Shown here: in pieces, positions 1 through 5,145 of the stretch
Numbering within the stretch: the stretch's first letter is position 1
Layout of the letters: every line of letters begins with the position of its first letter
DNA from: Pleurocapsa sp. MO_226.B13
GTDB taxonomy: Bacteria > Cyanobacteriota > Cyanobacteriia > Cyanobacteriales > Xenococcaceae
Assembly (NCBI GenBank): GCA_030064795.1
Contig: JASJEI010000565.1
Span: forward strand, 1-5,812
Reading direction: 5' to 3'
DNA: 5,812 bases
Position numbers and translations under genes: made by a program
Notes under the pieces: model-generated
Told to the model about the DNA's origin: nothing
What the model saw: the letters and a program-made list of their open reading frames with translations, nothing else
Database searches by the model: none

Positions 1-1348
1 CAAGAATTTTTTGAGCTATTGACATTGCTTGCTCGAATTTATCCTTTTGCTCTTTTTTAGTATATTGAAATATCCGTTTGAGTATAATAAGATCTTGGGG
101 AGAGAAATAACTTTCAACTACATTATTTCTAATAACTAAAACTCTTTCGGATTTTTGGTTGTTATACTTATAGATATTAACCTCATACAAATCATCGTCA
201 ATTTTATCGATTTTGACAAATGCATCAATCGTGTTAATTTTATTTGTTTTTAAAAAAGTAAAAGAACCACTCTTTTTCTTGTACTTATATCCTCCATATC
301 TATTTACTAAAAGTTGGGCATATTTCACAAATTTATTCTCAATATTATAAGAATAAACAAACTTTTGTGTCACAAGAGGATGATAAAGTTTTAAGTAAGT
401 AAATTGTGCTAAGGCAAGATCTTGTACGGTAATTCCTTCAAATCCTTGAGGTGAAATAAATACTTTTTCAGTTGTTATGTCTTCTAAATTAGTTTCTAAA
501 AAAGTAGAACCATAAACAGAACAGGTATCAATAAAAGCTTTTTTCAAAGAGGCTTGGTTTAAATTAGCTTCTCTCAATTGTACTTTAGTAAATTTTGCAG
601 ATCCTAAATTCGCCTGCTTTAAATTAGCTCCAGAAAGATCAACTTGACCAAATACAATTTGCTCCATGCAAGCTTTTTCAAAACTTACTTCTTTGAAATC
701 TGAATCTAAAATGCAAGCTTTATATAAATTGGTTTCTCTAAAAATAGCTCGATTAAAATGAGTATATTGAATATTAATCTTCTTTAAATTAGCTCCTGAA
801 AAATTTGAGCCAATAAAAGAACCTCCTTCAAGCTCTGCTTTTTCCATATTGGCTTCAATAAGGCTTGCATTTTGTATTGATATAAATACACCCCTAAAAC
901 CAGCTAAATTAGCACGGTCTAAATTATACCCATCTAAATTATCAAATTCTCCTTTCTTCAAAGTAATACCAGATAACTGAGGAATAACATCTGGATTATT
1001 ATTTCGCCAACTATTCCAAGCTCTGACTCCTTTTTTAAGCATTGATAAATGCCGTTTGTTATAAGTAAGAGTTTTATTTTCTATATCTAAATCTTCAATT
1101 TTAGATGTTGGCTGCTCAATGAATTCAATAAATTCTTCAAAAGATAAATTAAGCAATGAGGCGATTTTGGGAAAATGTATCATATCAGGAGTCAATGCCC
1201 CTTTTTCCCAGCGAGCTACTGTTGACTGAGTAACTGACGGTTCAAAAATTTTTCCAAAATTTCCTTGAGTCAAATTATTGATAGTTCTAATTCTTTTTAT
1301 TAATTCTCCTAATAGATTATTAGATGGGGGCTCAGAAGTATTGATCAC
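1..1348 (-). CDS. XRE-type HTH / pentapeptide-repeat protein, 3' end beyond window
   Basis: I translated the minus strand by hand: the frame is open from an in-frame TGA near 1383 to the window edge, giving at least 449 residues with no stop. Residues about 12-73 form an XRE-like helix-turn-helix, with 'LTQGNFGKIF', 'VTQSTVARWEKG' and 'LTPDMIHFPKIASLL'. Residues 110-129 carry the 'AWNSWRNNNPDVIPQLSG' lead-in often found before cyanobacterial pentapeptide repeats. About 30 imperfect A(N/D)Lxx units follow (roughly 130-290), which should fold as a right-handed quadrilateral beta-helix. Residues 291-449 form a non-repeat region I do not recognise. Start: GTG at 1348 follows AAAGGA by only 2 nt, so TTG at 1360 or 1363 remains possible. 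No membrane segment or signal peptide is seen, so it is probably cytoplasmic. The HTH and divergent position suggest a DNA-binding regulator of the replication operon; this is inference. Confidence is high for the gene and low for its role. Confidence 0.9.
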   Translation of the reverse strand, partial: MINTSEPPSNNLLGELIKRIRTINNLTQGNFGKIFEPSVTQSTVARWEKGALTPDMIHFPKIASLLNLSFEEFIEFIEQPTSKIEDLDIENKTLTYNKRHLSMLKKGVRAWNSWRNNNPDVIPQLSGITLKKGEFDNLDGYNLDRANLAGFRGVFISIQNASLIEANMEKAELEGGSFIGSNFSGANLKKINIQYTHFNRAIFRETNLYKACILDSDFKEVSFEKACMEQIVFGQVDLSGANLKQANLGSAKFTKVQLREANLNQASLKKAFIDTCSVYGSTFLETNLEDITTEKVFISPQGFEGITVQDLALAQFTYLKLYHPLVTQKFVYSYNIENKFVKYAQLLVNRYGGYKYKKKSGSFTFLKTNKINTIDAFVKIDKIDDDLYEVNIYKYNNQKSERVLVIRNNVVESYFSPQDLIILKRIFQYTKKEQKDKFEQAMSIAQKIL

Positions 1349-1383
1349 TGTCCTTTGCAACAAAAGTTGATTTGTGCATTTTC

Positions 1384-1389
1384 ATTATA
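1384..1389 (-). promoter_or_regulatory. Possible -10 box for the pentapeptide gene
   Basis: A perfect TATAAT lies on the minus strand about 36 nt upstream of the GTG start. No good -35 hexamer stands at 16-18 bp; the nearest is TTCAAA at 19 bp. The pure A/T tract at 1425-1456 is placed where an UP element would act. Weak to moderate support. Confidence 0.35.
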
Positions 1390-1424
1390 AGTTATTACTG
1401 TTATAGCATTTGAAGTCTGCTCGG

Positions 1425-1456
1425 AATAAATAATAAAAAAATATTATTTTTTATTA
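1425..1456. repeat. 32-nt pure A/T tract with 10-bp inverted repeat
   Basis: All 32 bases are A or T. Within it, 1431-1440 (TAATAAAAAA) and 1447-1456 (TTTTTTATTA) are perfect inverted repeats around a 6-nt loop. Such a segment melts easily, so it could be an unwinding element or an UP element for the leftward promoter. Its role is inferred only. Confidence 0.5.
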
Positions 1457-1540
1457 CCAGAGAGAATTTTTGGAAGTTTTACATATAAAAGTGTGGTATT
1501 TTGAAACAAGATTCAACAATTTGAATACGAACAACCAAAT

Positions 1541-1603
1541 AAAAAGAGTCGAGGCAATAGGGTTTACCGTCCAAAGTAAACTTTCCCTGTAAAACTCGAC
1601 TCT
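1541..1603 (-). terminator. 59-nt hairpin with minus-strand T-run; terminator or structured RNA
   Basis: AGAGTCGAG (1545-1553) and CTCGACTCT (1595-1603) form a perfect 9-bp outer stem. GTTTAC (1562-1567) and GTAAAC (1576-1581) form an inner 6-bp stem with an 8-nt loop, and AGG/CCT can add pairs on one side. Read on the minus strand, the structure runs straight into TTTTT, as a Rho-independent terminator does; on the plus strand it is followed by CCGTT. No minus-strand gene lies just upstream, so it may end a small antisense RNA or block leftward read-through. It could equally be a cruciform or origin element. The structure is certain; the function is not. Confidence 0.5.
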
Positions 1604-1607
1604 CCGT

Positions 1608-1628
1608 TAGACAGCTTTCGCTGTGCTA
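1608..1628. promoter_or_regulatory. Palindrome inside the promoter spacer, candidate operator
   Basis: ACAGC (1611-1615) and GCTGT (1620-1624) flank TTTC. TAG and CTA extend the arms on the outside with one unpaired G. The palindrome overlaps the -35 box and fills the spacer, so a protein bound there would compete with RNA polymerase. Either HTH protein in the window is a candidate binder (inference). Confidence 0.4.
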
Positions 1629-1636
1629 CTTATATT
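1608..1636 (+). promoter_or_regulatory. Sigma70-type promoter of the replication operon
   Basis: TAGACA (1608-1613) matches the -35 consensus at five of six bases. It is separated by exactly 17 bp from TATATT (1631-1636), which matches the -10 consensus at five of six. Transcription would start near 1643, leaving about 50 nt before the leader ORF and about 90 nt before the HTH gene. It is the best promoter match I found in the gap and points toward the three replication genes. Confidence 0.6.
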
Positions 1637-1692
1637 TTACTCGACCTAGTGAAATGTAACTTAGCTCAGTATGCAGTTGACTAAGGAGAGTC

Positions 1693-1737
1693 ATGTGTTA
1701 TGTGTCTCGGCGCACTACAAAAAGGAGAACATCATGA
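1693..1737 (+). CDS. Possible 14-aa leader peptide coupled to the HTH gene
   Basis: AAGGAG at 1683-1688 precedes ATG 1693 by 4 nt. The reading frame encodes MCYVSRRTTKRRTS and ends in TGA at 1735-1737, overlapping the ATG of the next gene (ATGA). The second Shine-Dalgarno, at 1722-1727, lies inside this ORF, so leader translation would open or occlude it. Leader peptides coupled to replication genes are known in plasmids such as the IncFII and IncI groups; relevance here is inferred. The overlap and ribosome site are visible, but so short an ORF can occur by chance. Confidence 0.4.
   Translation: MCYVSRRTTKRRTS
1722..1727 (+). promoter_or_regulatory. Ribosome binding site deciding the HTH gene start
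   Basis: AAGGAG lies 6 nt before ATG 1734. This supports that start over the in-frame ATG at 1671, which has no comparable site and would add 21 unlikely residues. Confidence 0.8.
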
Positions 1738-2039
1738 CAATCACTACCAAGAATCAAATTTCAGAACCCGAAGTCAGTCAAAATTGGGTAAACAAAAATA
1801 CTGCAGCTCAGATTCTGGGAATTTCTACTCATACTTTGAAGCTTTATCGCAAAAGACACTGGACTTTAGGAATTCATTTTCAGTATCTGAATTCTCGAAC
1901 TATTCGCTATCACGAAGGACTGATACGTGATTGGTTTGCAAATATTTCCGATCCTCAAGCTCATCAATGGGCAATTCAGGTATATTTAGCCTCTTTACTT
2001 TCTAATCAAAAGAAGAAACGAAATAGTAAGTCTAGATGA
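1734..2039 (+). CDS. Small MerR/excisionase-like helix-turn-helix DNA-binding protein
   Basis: The protein has 101 residues. Residues 18-42 contain 'AAQILGISTHTLKLYRK', a helix-turn-helix of the MerR/excisionase type. 'WTLGIHFQYLNSRTIRYHEGLIRDW' (43-67) follows, resembling the wing and second helix of such domains. A conserved-looking tail, 'DPQAHQWAIQVYLASL', leads into a basic C-terminus (KKKRNSKSR). No catalytic residues are present. As the first gene of the operon, downstream of a promoter with palindromic repeats, it probably binds DNA as an autoregulator, a Cro-like switch or an accessory replication factor. An excisionase (directionality factor) is the main alternative, but no recombinase gene is visible. 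The strong AAGGAG supports the start. The gap to the next start is 81 nt. Gene call is firm; the exact role is unknown. Confidence 0.85.
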   Translation: MTITTKNQISEPEVSQNWVNKNTAAQILGISTHTLKLYRKRHWTLGIHFQYLNSRTIRYHEGLIRDWFANISDPQAHQWAIQVYLASLLSNQKKKRNSKSR

Positions 2040-2120
2040 TTTTTGATTTTCAACCAAACAGTACCTTTTGAATTATTTCAAGAGGTACTGATTCGCCACA
2101 AAATTATATTCATGCACATC

Positions 2121-3125
2121 ATGTCTACTAAAAAAGTTCAAGGCAAGTTTTATCCACTTCAGCATCAAGAATTTCTCAAACTCAATCAAATCCTTACTCA
2201 ATCAGAGCTTGCCGTGTATCTATGGCTGAAAACGAACGATCCTTTTGGGAGTAAATTTGTCGAAGCAGATACTCAAAAAATCGCCGAAGATTTGGGAATT
2301 AGTCGTCGTAGCGTTCAACGCGCTCTAGTCAAACTGCAACAAGAAGAGTTAATTGAGCTAGTAATTAATAAATTTAAGTATCGTCTTAAATCTAAACTAT
2401 TACCCCAAAGTGAAAATAACTCAGAAATCAAAGATGATTCACAAGTAGCGACATCAAGATCGCCTGACGACAGTAAGATCGTTTCAACGACATCAGTGTC
2501 ACTTCAGCGACATCAGGATCGCTCGGACGACAACAAGATCGTCTCAACGACACCAGCGTCGCCATCGTCGTCTGAAACTTATTCAGTGCAAAAGTTTCAA
2601 AATCCTAAGATCTTTAAGACTTATATAGACTTTAAAAGATCTCTCTCAGAAGAAGAGAGCGAGAATTTTTTCAAATTTGTCAAAGAAGAAGCTAAAAACC
2701 TAAATCGACCAATAAACGATTTAGAAGCTTGGTTAGCAAGTGAAACCAAAGCAGGGCAAAATCGCTGGGAAGTTTATTATCAGAACTATCAAGAACGAAA
2801 AAAAGCCGATAAACCTGAGTCTGAAATAAACTCAACATCAAAGGCATTCAAGCAAAAAGCGATCGCCAAATATCAAGAATATTTGAAACAGCAAAGATCT
2901 GAAAGCGAAAAGATCGATCGTGGGATGCAGGAAAGGGAATATGAGCTTGAGTCGCTGCTGAATAATCCCGATTACCAGATTAAAAGTTCCAAGGAACTCG
3001 AAAGCCAGTCAAAGCAAACTCCTAAAGCTTTGGGAAAATATATCGCTGAAGGAAAAGAAAAACTTCGCGACTTGAGAATGACAAACTATTTTGCTGACCT
3101 AGCTGTTCAGGGGGGTTTGGCATGA
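2121..3125 (+). CDS. Winged-helix replication initiator-like protein
   Basis: The protein has 334 residues from ATG 2121. I chose this start because the family-like sequence begins at 'MSTKKVQGKFYPLQ'. ATG 2112 is also possible; the frame runs back to a TTG at 2043 with no convincing ribosome site. Residues 26-90 form a winged helix: 'LTQSELAVYLWLKTNDPFG', recognition region 'IAEDLGISRRSVQRALVKL', then a wing. Residues about 110-152 are a Ser/Thr/Asp-rich linker encoded by DNA repeats. Residues 155-334 are charged, largely helical and probably coiled-coil in part. By analogy with lambda O, the N-terminal domain would bind the repeats within its own gene, and the C-terminal half would recruit the helicase encoded next. 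The stop overlaps the helicase ATG (ATGA), implying coupled translation. DnaD-like or plasmid Rep proteins are alternatives. The replication role is inferred from fold and context. Confidence 0.8.
   Translation: MSTKKVQGKFYPLQHQEFLKLNQILTQSELAVYLWLKTNDPFGSKFVEADTQKIAEDLGISRRSVQRALVKLQQEELIELVINKFKYRLKSKLLPQSENNSEIKDDSQVATSRSPDDSKIVSTTSVSLQRHQDRSDDNKIVSTTPASPSSSETYSVQKFQNPKIFKTYIDFKRSLSEEESENFFKFVKEEAKNLNRPINDLEAWLASETKAGQNRWEVYYQNYQERKKADKPESEINSTSKAFKQKAIAKYQEYLKQQRSESEKIDRGMQEREYELESLLNNPDYQIKSSKELESQSKQTPKALGKYIAEGKEKLRDLRMTNYFADLAVQGGLA
2449..2574 (+). repeat. Six tandem ~20-bp iteron-like repeats inside the initiator gene
   Basis: Units begin at 2449, 2468, 2488, 2508, 2528 and 2548 (periods 19, 20, 20, 20, 20). 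All six share CGACA at positions 1-5, A at 8 and TC at 12-13; five of six have G at 14. Consensus is about CGACATCAAGATCGYCTCAA. Across unit junctions there is an imperfect palindrome, TCG-N5/6-CGA, perfect as TCGTT-TC-AACGA at 2479-2490. A period of 20 rotates the reading frame, so the protein does not repeat with it. That favours selection on, or expansion of, DNA sites. The block is richer in GC than the sequence around it and is followed by AT-rich DNA. Likely initiator-binding sites of an origin (inference). Confidence 0.75.
2608..2659. repeat. Two inverted repeats in AT-rich DNA after the iterons
   Basis: AGATCTTT (2608-2615) pairs with AAAGATCT (2635-2642) across 19 nt of mostly A/T. 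CTCTCT (2641-2646) pairs with AGAGAG (2654-2659) across 7 nt. Both lie in coding sequence just downstream of the iterons, where an origin's easily melted segment would be expected. Chance is not excluded. Confidence 0.35.
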
Positions 3126-3913
3126 ATGAAGAAAAGTTGCCTCCTGCTAACATTGAAGCAGAAGAAGCAATTTTAGGCGGTATCTTGTTCGATCCTCAAG
3201 CGATTTCTAAGATCGAAGCTGTACTTAATCCCCAAGCTTTTTATGTCATTGCTCATCAGGAAATATATCAAACCTGTCTTCAACTAGATCGTCAAGGCAA
3301 ATCTACTGATTTTATTAGCGTTAGTACTCACCTGAGCGATCGCGATAAATTAGATAGAGTAGGTGGAACTGCTAAATTAGCACAACTGATAAACCGCACT
3401 GTATCGGCAATCAATATCGATCGCTATGTCGATTTGGTGATGGATAAATTCATTCGTCGCAAAGTAATTGAGGTCGGTCATAAAATCGTCGATTTCGGCT
3501 ACGATTCTACTCTAGAGTTAGAGAAGCTTTTGAATAATTCCGAGCAGGAAATTTTTAGCGTCACCCAGCAAAGGATAAGATCGGCTACAGATCATAATAG
3601 CGAGATTGCGATGTCTGCTTTTAATCAATTAGAAGAAAATAACCCGATCTATCCCACAGGTATTGCAGAATTAGATCGGCTCATTATGGGACTTGAGCCT
3701 GGAACATTAACTATTTTGGCTGCTCGACCATCAATGGGCAAAAGTGCGATCGCTCTTTATCTGGCTTTACAACAGATGATTAAACACGATCTGCCTGTTG
3801 TTATCTTTTCTCTGGAAATGACTAAAACTCAGATGGAATATCGTCTGTGGAGTTTAATCAGTCGTTTGGATTGTTATCAGCATTTAGGTTTAACTGCGAT
3901 TAATGGCGATCGC
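2859..3913. other. Four HIP1 octamers in the replication genes
   Basis: GCGATCGC occurs at 2859-2866, 3336-3343, 3746-3753 and 3906-3913. HIP1 is strongly over-represented in many cyanobacterial genomes. I saw none in the left gene, the intergenic region or the right-hand toxin/fic region. Confidence 0.9.
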
Positions 3914-4483
3914 ATTCGTAAGCATAGAGCAAAATTATCTTCTCTAAACGAGCAAGAAATGGAAAGCATTGCGAAGATTATCAAGATTGCTGTCGATTTG
4001 CCTCTTTACATGAATGACAATCGGGGAATTAATGTAGCGGGAATTGCTTCTGAAGCTCGTCAAGTCAAAGCTAGAGAAGGCAAATTAGGTTTGGTCATTG
4101 TAGATTATTTGCAAATGATGGCATCGGATAGCGGTGGAAATCGCAGTTATGAACTTGGTGATGTCGGAAGAGGTTTGTATCAACTGGCAGGAGAATTAGA
4201 AGTTCCAGTTTTGGCTTTATCTCAAGTCAATCGGGGAGTAGAAGGAAGACAGAATAAACGTCCGATGATGTCAGATCTTTCCCAGTCGGGGATTTTGGAA
4301 ATGGTAGCAGATAATATTATCTTTGCCTATCGGGATGAATACTACGATGCCAATACTTCTCAACCAGGAGTTCTAGAGTTGATTTTGGCTAAAGCCAGAC
4401 ATGGAGATACAGGAACAGCAGAGGTGTTATTCGATAAGTCTTGTGGAATGATTCATTCTCTTGAAAAGTTCGCTTCTAACTAG
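3122..4483 (+). CDS. dnaB: DnaB-family replicative DNA helicase
   Basis: The protein has 453 residues, the usual DnaB length, with no intein. The N-terminal domain starts with the typical 'LPPANIEAEEAILGGIL' and runs to about residue 150; a linker and 'PTGIAELDRLIMGLEPGTLTIL' enter the RecA-like motor. Visible motifs are Walker A 'ARPSMGKS' (201-208, identical to E. coli DnaB in this octet), 'FSLEM' with E232, Walker B 'LVIVDYLQ' with D328, the 'SQVNRGVEGR' and 'KRPMMSDLSQSG' segment (to 390), and 'KARHGDTG' (424-431), whose R426 fits the arginine finger. It would form a hexamer and unwind DNA 5' to 3' ahead of the fork. The ATG overlaps the initiator stop, and being in an operon with an initiator marks it as the element's own helicase rather than the chromosomal copy. 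The last 8 bp overlap the convergent toxin gene. Confidence 0.95.
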   Translation: MNEEKLPPANIEAEEAILGGILFDPQAISKIEAVLNPQAFYVIAHQEIYQTCLQLDRQGKSTDFISVSTHLSDRDKLDRVGGTAKLAQLINRTVSAINIDRYVDLVMDKFIRRKVIEVGHKIVDFGYDSTLELEKLLNNSEQEIFSVTQQRIRSATDHNSEIAMSAFNQLEENNPIYPTGIAELDRLIMGLEPGTLTILAARPSMGKSAIALYLALQQMIKHDLPVVIFSLEMTKTQMEYRLWSLISRLDCYQHLGLTAINGDRIRKHRAKLSSLNEQEMESIAKIIKIAVDLPLYMNDNRGINVAGIASEARQVKAREGKLGLVIVDYLQMMASDSGGNRSYELGDVGRGLYQLAGELEVPVLALSQVNRGVEGRQNKRPMMSDLSQSGILEMVADNIIFAYRDEYYDANTSQPGVLELILAKARHGDTGTAEVLFDKSCGMIHSLEKFASN

Positions 4484-4718
4484 TTAAATCTTCTGAGGGG
4501 AAGGGTACTTCCTCTCTTGGCAAAAATATTCCTTTAATACAGTTAGGGTTAATAACCGCTATTTGAATGTGGTTCTGTTTTCTAAACATTGAGCCTGGAT
4601 ACAAAGGCTCTCCTTCTAAAAAAGCTGCTCTGACAGAATCGAAATATATACCTTTTTTCTCTGCTAGTTGATGAGCAAAACGAATTACAGCACAGTCTAA
4701 TTCCCGTTTCTTGAAATC

Positions 4719-4768
4719 GCGGCTCGTGCATTCCCTTGCGCCTTGCGTCGGCGCGGGGTCACTCGCCA
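4719..4768. mobile_element. 50-bp GC-rich palindromic micro-element with AAATC target duplication
   Basis: AAATC stands on both sides (4714-4718 and 4769-4773). The 50 bp between are 36 G/C (72%) in an AT-rich setting. They fold: GCGCC (4738-4742) pairs with GGCGC (4750-4754) around a 7-nt loop, CCC (4733-4735) with GGG (4756-4758), and GGCTCGTG (4721-4728) with CACTCGCC (4760-4767) at six of eight positions. No protein is encoded, so it would have been moved by an enzyme supplied elsewhere. It resembles in kind the very small dispersed repeats and MITE/REP-like palindromes known in cyanobacteria; I cannot assign it to a named family. Insertion of 55 bp shifts the host frame by one. Confidence 0.7.
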
Positions 4769-5142
4769 AAATCTGATTTGCCAAAGGATGAGTTTTTAGG
4801 AAGAGGTTTTCTTTCTTCGTTTAAAGTTTCTTGGAAAAACTCAAAAGAAATCGATAAAAAATCGATATATTTCTGGTCTAGCAGATCGAGACAATTTCCC
4901 AAATCCAGAACAGCACCTAAAACAAAAGGAGTCTCGATAGTTGAATTCGCTCTTTTACTATCTTCTAAAGCATATTGAATAGCCCTTTGATAGTTATTTT
5001 CCCAAAAGTAAATTCCATTTCCTAGCCAGTCATAAGAGTTATTGCTATGACGAAAGTTATCTTCCTGATTCAAAATACGGATAGCAGCATCTCTATCTAT
5101 CCCATGAAAACCATAAACAAAACTAGGTTTTGTCGAATACAT
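4759..5142 (-). CDS. Surviving N-terminal fragment of the toxin-like protein
   Basis: This frame keeps the native start and the 3-nt coupling to the antitoxin-like gene, so it is probably still translated. The product would be 127 residues with the HG and GIYFWE motifs and a tail (DFGE) partly encoded by the insert. It lacks about 80 C-terminal residues of the ancestral protein, so activity is doubtful. Confidence 0.45.
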   Translation of the reverse strand: MYSTKPSFVYGFHGIDRDAAIRILNQEDNFRHSNNSYDWLGNGIYFWENNYQRAIQYALEDSKRANSTIETPFVLGAVLDLGNCLDLLDQKYIDFLSISFEFFQETLNEERKPLPKNSSFGKSDFGE

Positions 5143-5145
5143 TAA

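Larger units (their letters stand above)
1548..1645. repeat. Three CTCGAC boxes around the operon promoter
   Basis: ACTCGAC occurs at 1594-1600 and 1639-1645 in direct orientation, 45 bp apart, one upstream of the -35 box and one at the predicted start site. The inverted form GTCGAG is at 1548-1553. The copies at 1548 and 1595 also form the big hairpin. Six shared bases are few, so a regulator-binding role is tentative. Confidence 0.35.
1349..1692. other. Divergent regulatory intergenic region
   Basis: This 344-nt gap between the minus-strand regulator and the plus-strand replication operon has no plausible protein gene on either strand. It holds an A/T tract, a large folded inverted repeat, a promoter with an internal palindrome, and repeated CTCGAC boxes, each listed separately. 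The arrangement fits a control region shared by two divergent units and possibly part of a replication origin. Confidence 0.7.
4476..5142 (-). pseudogene. Toxin-like gene, ART-fold candidate, split by a 50-bp insertion
   Basis: Two frames cover one ancestral gene. 5142-4759 encodes 127 residues ending in TGA inside the insert; the remainder, 4718-4476, continues in another frame. Removing the insert and one AAATC copy joins '..FGKS' to 'DFKKRELDCAVI..' and gives a 203-residue protein. Residues 10-17 'YGFHGIDR' and 38-48 'DWLGNGIYFWE' resemble the His and Tyr motifs of PARP-like ADP-ribosyltransferase folds. The 3' part has 'FLEGEPLYPGSMF' and 'HIQIAVINPNCIKGIFLPRE'. ADP-ribosyl transfer is an inference; I cannot name the family firmly. 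The ATG lies 3 nt after the upstream small gene's stop, so the two form an operon of antitoxin-then-toxin layout. The 3' end overlaps the convergent helicase gene by 8 bp. As it stands the full protein cannot be made. Confidence 0.75.

Noticed and set aside
1671..1733. 21-residue N-terminal extension of the HTH protein from ATG 1671
   Set aside because: AAGGAG 6 nt before ATG 1734 fits far better, and the extension lacks domain character.
1700..1930. 76-codon plus-strand frame
   Set aside because: It overlaps the well-supported HTH gene in another frame, has no ribosome site and shows no recognisable domain.
2036..2071. 11-codon ORF overlapping the HTH stop (ATGA), possible second leader
   Set aside because: No good ribosome site, and it ends about 50 nt before the next start, so coupling is unlikely.
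2043..2120. Longer initiator from TTG 2043
   Set aside because: No ribosome site at a suitable distance; the recognisable part begins at ATG 2121. Kept only as an alternative.
2150..2158. TTATCCACT, eight of nine to a DnaA box
   Set aside because: Single copy, and it encodes part of the conserved-looking 'FYPLQ' segment; chance is likely.
2449..2574. CRISPR array
   Set aside because: Units are contiguous about 20-bp degenerate repeats without unique spacers and lie in a coding frame.
3122..4483. Intein in the helicase, common in cyanobacterial DnaB
   Set aside because: Walker A, Walker B and C-terminal motifs are continuous at normal spacing in 453 residues.
4476..4784. Independent 102-aa gene starting at ATG 4784
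   Set aside because: Its first 22 codons lie in the wrong frame of the toxin-like gene and in the insert; the remaining 80 are the toxin-like C-terminus.
4736..4978. 80-codon plus-strand frame
   Set aside because: Antisense shadow of the toxin-like gene and insert, with no ribosome site or domain.
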